A stretch of DNA of 27,916 nt from Nymphaea colorata (Eukaryota; Streptophyta; Magnoliopsida; Nymphaeales; Nymphaeaceae). Position 1 is the stretch's first letter. Each line of letters starts with the position of its first letter. The translations under genes and the position numbers were made by a program. The stretch lies in contig NW_022204835.1 of NCBI RefSeq assembly GCF_008831285.2, positions 1-27,916 on the forward strand, written 5' to 3'. The notes under the pieces were generated by a model that worked only from the letters and a program-made list of their open reading frames with translations, was not told where the DNA came from and searched no databases. Positions 22,856 through 27,916 of this stretch are shown here, piece by piece.

Positions 22856-23248
22856 AGCTAAAGCAAACCGGCAAGTATACTACAGAAATCACGTTTTGAT
22901 TTTGCCAAAAAGATCTCATTATAAAACATTTTTTCATTATGAATTCCGCACTTTTGGAGCTTTTCAGACCATGTTTGTTCTTGGAAAAACTGCTAAAACT
23001 GTCCTTGCACACCATAAGATAATTTACAAAAAAAAAAGGAAGGCTGCAAAGTGCAAGGTTAGAACAAAAGGACTGTGTTTCTAACTGAATGGCGTAGGCA
23101 ATATCCCCAAGTTGCAAATCAGCAGGGTGCATCTTTCTTCTTTGCCGAGGAGGAAATTATAATTATCTTTTATTTCTAAAGAGGCTCAAAAGCAGTCTGG
23201 CAAACCAGAGCCTGTCCATCGACAAATTAGGGGTTCATTATTTTATTT
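22856..23248. other. Intermodule stretch with hairpin-forming patch
   Basis: The first 45 bases carry the out-of-frame tail of MGQNLK copy 3. Around 23180-23215 nested inverted repeats (AGGC...GCCT around TCTGG...CCAGA) could form a hairpin. It is followed by CCATCGACAAATTAGGGG, shared with the region before 17701. No gene is evident otherwise. Confidence 0.4.
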
Positions 23249-23879
23249 ATGCTGTTCAAATTTGCTTTCGGGTTATTATTTTCATTCTTATATTCAATAA
23301 TCAAAGCAAAGCAATATACAGAGGTAAAGAGGGACTAATATAAGATTGCACACTTGAAAGTGTGGCAATCCACACTTAATACTGCAGCACCTCCAGACCA
23401 GGCTGCGCAAGTACGTCCAGCAGACCAAGAGCAAACTCAAGAACGAACAGCTGGCGCGCTTCAAAGAGACCCTCACTTCCCAAATCTCCTTCCCCGAACC
23501 CAAGAGAACTAACAATCCCCCCAAACCGTCTCAGAGCACTCTCAAGCATCCCCTGAAACCCACCACCAGCACCGAGCTGGGCAGGAGCAGCGGTCGCATC
23601 AACCGCTCGCAATAGCATGCGCCGAACCACCTCAACATGAACAGCAGTCTGCGCCACTTCCATGACCTGCTCAGGCAGAAGCTGAGTCAGGATGTCATCG
23701 AGGAACGCGAGAGCGAAAACGTCACCAGTGCGCGCCAGGGTCGCCATGAGAACGACGGAACCAGGCAGCCTTAGTACCAAAGGATGAAGCCTCTCCAGGA
23801 GCAATTCTTTGACTCAGTTTAGAAAAAGTTTGTTAGTGTAATCAGACAAGAAGAATCTTTAAAGTTTCAAAAGGGATGA
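23249..23879 (+). CDS. Putative secreted basic protein, spliced, 188 aa
   Basis: Exon 1 (23249-23323) encodes a signal-peptide-like start (MLFKFAFGLLFSFLYS). An intron at 23324-23387 (GTAAAG...CTGCAG, inferred) removes a TGA and joins, in phase, a long open frame ending at TGA 23877-23879. Exon 2 is strikingly G+C-rich for this region and encodes a basic, polar, Pro/Ser/Gln-rich chain with helical parts (LQTRLRKYVQQTKSKLKNEQ). Only exon 1 resembles the copy at 17701. The last 11 codons lie in the segment duplicated from locus B, where they are read in another frame. The product would therefore be a chimera of leader, foreign-looking body and accidental tail. Unspliced, the leader frame would end at 23665 with a different body. 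No family recognised. Confidence 0.45.
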
Positions 23880-24184
23880 ACGCGCTTTATTGTGTCTGAG
23901 GAGGGTCTTTGAACTGCATTTGTTGAAGCTTGATGACTAGCTTACACCGTCAAAAGAGCTAAAATGGTTTCGGTGCTTTTCTCAGCAAATAAAACATGAG
24001 TTCCTGAAAGACGGTTCTAAAAAAAGCTTAATCCAAATATTTGATAAATATAGACTTGTTTACCTATTCATCTACCCATAATAATCCATGTTATATCAGC
24101 AAATAATCTCTACTCAATCCCAAGGAGGGCAAACTTGATATTAAGGAATATTTTATAAATCGATTGATTTTGATCTATCATTGA
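23880..24184 (+). pseudogene. Decayed 3' part of the small plus-strand gene, locus D
   Basis: Homologue of the 12540-12847 coding stretch. It keeps a 3-base in-frame insertion early on, but two single-base losses near 24015-24040 shift the frame. It still ends in the TATCAT-TGA sequence, whose stop overlaps the minus-strand stop region of protease D. Confidence 0.5.
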
Positions 24185-27100
24185 GCGTAATGCTCGATAG
24201 CGACATCCTTTCCAATGATGCCATACAGCCATTTCCAGACTTAAGTGCAGAAAATGTAAACTCCAAAGTTTTTATCTTTCGAACCAGCGATATGAACGCC
24301 AAAAACAAGTGGTTTTTTCGTTTCAGGGTCTTTGTAGAAGATTGCGCTGCCACTATTTCCTCCAAGAGTAGAAATCTTATGCATTATCCTTATTCTTTCA
24401 GTATTTTCATCTTTCTTGGTCTTCAACAGCTCGAAATAGCTTTCCTTTTCCTGTGGCTTATCCATGATCCTTTCCTTGTACATAAAGCCGACAACCGTAT
24501 CATGCTACTTACCAGCTGGGAATCCTGCAATCTCAATACTGCCTCTCAGTTGGGAATTCCGATAATCTGCTTTGCTTGAGTCGTAGTCGATCGAGAACCC
24601 CCAAACATCAATTTATTCCTTGAGCTCGACCACAGAGATATCGAAATGGGAAGCAACCTCATCATCACCAGTAATATAATTGCTGTGAATATAAACTTTC
24701 TTGATCGGCAGCTTTCCGAACTGGTTGCGGGCAACTTCTCTTGATTCATGATACCTGAATTAATAGTTATCTATGCCTTCACTAGTATCTGCGTAGTTGA
24801 TTTTTCTTTCTCTGCTGTAGAAATTGTGACCACAAGATAAGATATACTTGCATTTTGATGAGTTCTTTTGTAAAAGGAAGGATCCTGTTCCGCAAAAATT
24901 GCTCTTGGTATTAAGAATCATAACGATTCCACTGTACGGAGGATTCATTACTTCTGACCCATTTACAACTCTCCTATTCGCAATATCAATAAATATTTGC
25001 TCATTTAAACGCGTTTTTTTGTCTAGTTATTCAGGAGAAAAGTGTTTTATCTTGGTTGTTAAGGTTTAAACCTTGTCTTTTTAGTGTTTTTCTTGATAGT
25101 AGAATCCGAAGAAATAGTCTTTTTCAATGGATTTTTCCGAATTCTCATAAATGAACAAGGGCCCTGTTATATTTCTTTAAGATGTTTTTCCCAAGATTTC
25201 TTTGACCTCTTGCAGGTAAGTGATCTTCAAGAGCAATTATCCGCTTCGGAAGTCGATTGTGTTCTTTATACTGATCACGAATCCTTGTATCTTGTTGTTG
25301 AAGTATTTGAAACTGTCCTCCATGACCATCGTTGTGCAGTATTTCTGGCTTCCTAACTAGTATGAATCAAATTCAGTTAGAGTTAATTCCAATAAGGAGT
25401 CTGCAATATTGTGAAGTTATGTATAATTGTAGCGATCGTATTATCTGGACTTCCTTAAGTTAAAGTAAAGAGGGTTTTTGAGGGATGCTCTTTTTTTCTT
25501 GAAATAGATGAAGACCATGCTTGCACTTTTAATTTGATCTGATATATCACTGGAAGTTATCAATGATTTTTCGGAAGTTCTAACCCCCACAGCATACACA
25601 GTCTTTTCTCTGCTAATCATCTGTATGATTCCAATGCAATTGATTGTCGATGGAAAAGATGGTGATAAGGCTTTGAGTTCATTCAAGACACTGGATATAC
25701 TTGGACTTTCCTTAAGTAGTTAAGCCTTCTTTTGAACATTTCTATGTTCCAATTCTGTCGCATGCAGCTAGGACTAGTATGTAATCTTTTTGAGTTGTTC
25801 CTTATTCAGGAAGATCGAGAAATGTTGTAACAGGCTCAACTTTTTTTGCTCATTATCCTTCTAAAAAGCTTCTTTGGCTGCTTTTGAATATTCATTTGAG
25901 ATTGCCTTTGTCTTGAAGTGATCGTTGACTGCAAAGATAACATACCTCTTTGTAGATTCGTCCCTAAAATATACAGGCGAGCCAACCAAGATTTCATCTC
26001 TTTAAAATCCTTCTAGCAGATAGTGCTCATCAAACGAAGCGATTGGACTTTACTGAGTCTCAAAGACTATCTTTTATTACTTTTCTGGATGTATCGATGA
26101 CCCCTAGTGTGAAGAGTATGTGGACTATGAAACTTGTGAACGAGTGACCATTCTCTACTTACTTTGCTTCTATGGTTCTTTCAAATTTGGTGATGTTATT
26201 CTTTTCCATCCGGCTGTACTTATTTTGGAGTTTATAAACTGGTAATAAAAGGACTTGTCTTCGATGAACTTTACTTCAAATGCCTCCTATTTTTTAAAGT
26301 TCTCAAAAGGCTTTTCCAGGAATAGGTAGAGAACCTTCGGAGGCACATCTTACTTGATGAGAACTTTTGAAGCCTTTTAGTGATTGAAATCTTAGCTTAC
26401 ATTTTTATGGTTTTTGGCGGTTTTGCCTAGGTCTTCAAAGGTTAGAGTGATGGGGGTAAGCTATCTTTCAAAGTCTTCTCCATTCATCCTGATGGTCCCT
26501 TTAACTTGAATGGGCTCACTTAATTTCGAAAACTTCTCTCGGATTAGGGCCTTCGATGTGATGACGGTGACATTATTTATCAGTGTCCCAGTAAATTGTA
26601 TACAGGAAAGAAGCTTACCACTATTTCCAAACGCGTTCAAAGTGATTAGCCCAATTTGCCATGTTGGTTCTTCCGTTTTAATGTCCTATAACATCTACAC
26701 CCAAAACTAATTATTTGGAAAAGATGCACTTTCATTCGCTAGTTTTTGCACGATTGGGTTAATCACCCTCAGAGCCGGCGCTACGTAATTTGTAACAACA
26801 TTTGTTGCAACATTTTTGACCACACTAACGGCTGAACTGATAAATCCTAAAAAGCTAAACTAGTCTACTGTGCGACCATCCTTTTTAAGCCCTTTTAGCT
26901 GCTCTTAGAAAAGATTTATCTTCTATTATATGATTTTATCATCTTTTTCGAAGAAAATGGCCAGCTTTTCCTTCAACTCAGATAGTAGCTTTTCTTTCCG
27001 ACTAGTAAACTCATTTTCTGATTAATCATAACGAATGTTTATGTTGAGATGAAGGGATGAGATGGTAAAGAATATACCATAGAAGAGTTGAGTGCCGCAT

Positions 27101-27563
27101 ACTCTGGAGAGGTCTATCTGGTATGAGATCTCAAACAGGCTAGACTCTATGGATAGGGCAAGATGGACTTAAGAGTCAGATAATAATAATGATGTTTTAC
27201 CTTACTAATCCTGAGAACGGCTAGCTAAGTTTCTCAGCTTGATTAAAATCTCCCTGGATATCTTGCCAATATATTTAGATAAAATATATCCCTCAAGGCC
27301 TTATATAACCTGGCGCTCCGCTAAGAAAAGTTAGTCATTTGAACCAGCTTGCAGGCTTCCGTAGACGCTGGCCTAGTGGAGGATGAACTGATTCTTTTCC
27401 TTTCCTTTAACTTTTCCCCCGAAATATTCTTGGCAGTTTCTTTAATCCTTTGTCTTTCCTTTTTCTTGAACTTTTTGAACTTATCCATTAGGTCCATGTG
27501 CAGCGCACTGGGGATCTCAGTTTAGCCCTTCCTGTCAATAGGCATTGAATAGCTCCTAAGCAT
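24178..27563 (-). CDS. Module protease D, one frameshift near the N-terminus
   Basis: Near-twin of B. From about codon 46 to the stop the frame is open throughout (checked codon by codon), about 1083 residues. The intact C-terminal triad is SCGH (near 24830), DISVVELKE (near 24640) and LGGNSGSAIFY (near 24355), plus the two inactive-looking barrel segments, of which GSPVYFRDESTK marks the end of the first. The start MLRSYSMPIDRKG lies in another frame: compared with B, one T is missing at about 27427-27431 (TTCTTGG against TTCTTTGG). No in-frame ATG upstream of the shift rescues the long frame. A single consensus error would make this gene fully intact; otherwise it is a recent pseudogene or starts at an internal codon. 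Confidence 0.7.
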
Positions 27564-27580
27564 TGAATCTTGACTTACTT

Positions 27581-27595
27581 TTTGAAATAATTATA
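27581..27595 (-). promoter_or_regulatory. Conserved 15-base box upstream of protease D
   Basis: TATAATTATTTCAAA on the minus strand, 17 bases before the ATG, as in B. Confidence 0.55.
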
Positions 27596-27916
27596 TTGTA
27601 TTCCAGAACTCCTTGATAAATATTGAAGATATCCCTTCTCAATAAAAAAATTAGCAAGCCTCGGCACAAGGAAACCGATTCTAAGAGCAGCTGCAGGCTC
27701 TTCTAAGGCATTATATTAAAAAATCGTGATATTTTGGACCCCATAACTTTTACCTCTTTATCTTAAATCTAACTCCACAAAAGATAAATAAAAATATCAC
27801 ACCCCCCCCTGACTGTGAAAATTATCGTATACTAAAATTAGCCAATTTTTCTCCTTACAAACACCCTCTTGAAGAATTATATGAGTTTTAATAAGATTAT
27901 TTTTTCGATAATCACA
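27596..27916. promoter_or_regulatory. Start of the divergent promoter region of module D
   Basis: Shared with locus B (16265-16570). By analogy with modules A-C, an MGQNLK gene should begin about 180-200 bases beyond the window end. Confidence 0.45.

Larger units (their letters stand above)
23846..27916. repeat. Segmental duplication, copy 2 (locus D)
   Basis: It matches 12511-16560 with high identity and runs off the window end. Its left edge lies exactly where the G+C-rich insert stops. Indels against the other copy include 3-base changes inside coding frames as well as frameshifting ones. Confidence 0.85.

Noticed and set aside
23376-23804. 142-residue Leu/Ala/Val-rich minus-strand open frame
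   Set aside because: It is the antisense shadow of the G+C-rich plus-strand exon. No leader or promoter box, and the plus frame shows better coding character.
1-27916. tRNA, rRNA, CRISPR array or transposase genes
   Set aside because: I found no cloverleaf, rRNA-like stretch, regularly spaced repeats or transposase motif. The repeats present are gene-family duplications and telomere.

Overview
This window is the left end of a macronuclear chromosome of a ciliate, most probably a peritrich (Vorticella/Carchesium/Campanella group). It opens with C4A2 telomere repeats. TAA and TAG are sense codons in every gene, and TGA is the only stop. At diagnostic positions TAA/TAG stands for glutamate: the invariant Glu after DTAGQ of a Rab GTPase, and several columns where paralogues in this window carry GAA or GAG. 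That is the peritrich nuclear code. Genes must be read with UAR = Glu; with the standard code they fall apart into short pieces.

The left part (1-6360) holds single-copy housekeeping-type genes: a Rab-like GTPase starting 76 bases from the telomere, a long oxysterol-binding-protein-related protein (ORP) with two small introns and a candidate phospho-FFAT motif, a 466-residue coiled-coil protein and a small, very basic protein. The last two lie on the minus strand.

The right part (about 6650 to the end) is a tandem array of one module. Each unit has a large intronless minus-strand gene (about 1080-1130 aa) ending in an active-looking trypsin/V8-like protease domain. It is paired head-to-head, across about 510-540 bases, with a small plus-strand gene whose product begins MGQNLK and is a candidate for N-myristoylation. 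Four protease genes (A-D) and three MGQNLK genes are visible; a fourth MGQNLK gene should lie just beyond the window. Between modules are remains of a third, short plus-strand gene type: some copies begin with a signal-peptide-like stretch, and some C-terminal fragments run tail-to-tail into the protease gene.

Copies A and C of the protease read through without interruption. B and D are recent duplicates of each other, flanks included. B has an 8-base tandem insertion and a 1-base deletion; D has a single 1-base deletion near its N-terminus. Two further barrel-like segments upstream of the active domain appear to be catalytically dead relatives of it. The protease has no signal peptide and its partner may be lipid-anchored, so the pair probably acts inside the cell. 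Its function is unknown to me, and it is the most interesting system here.
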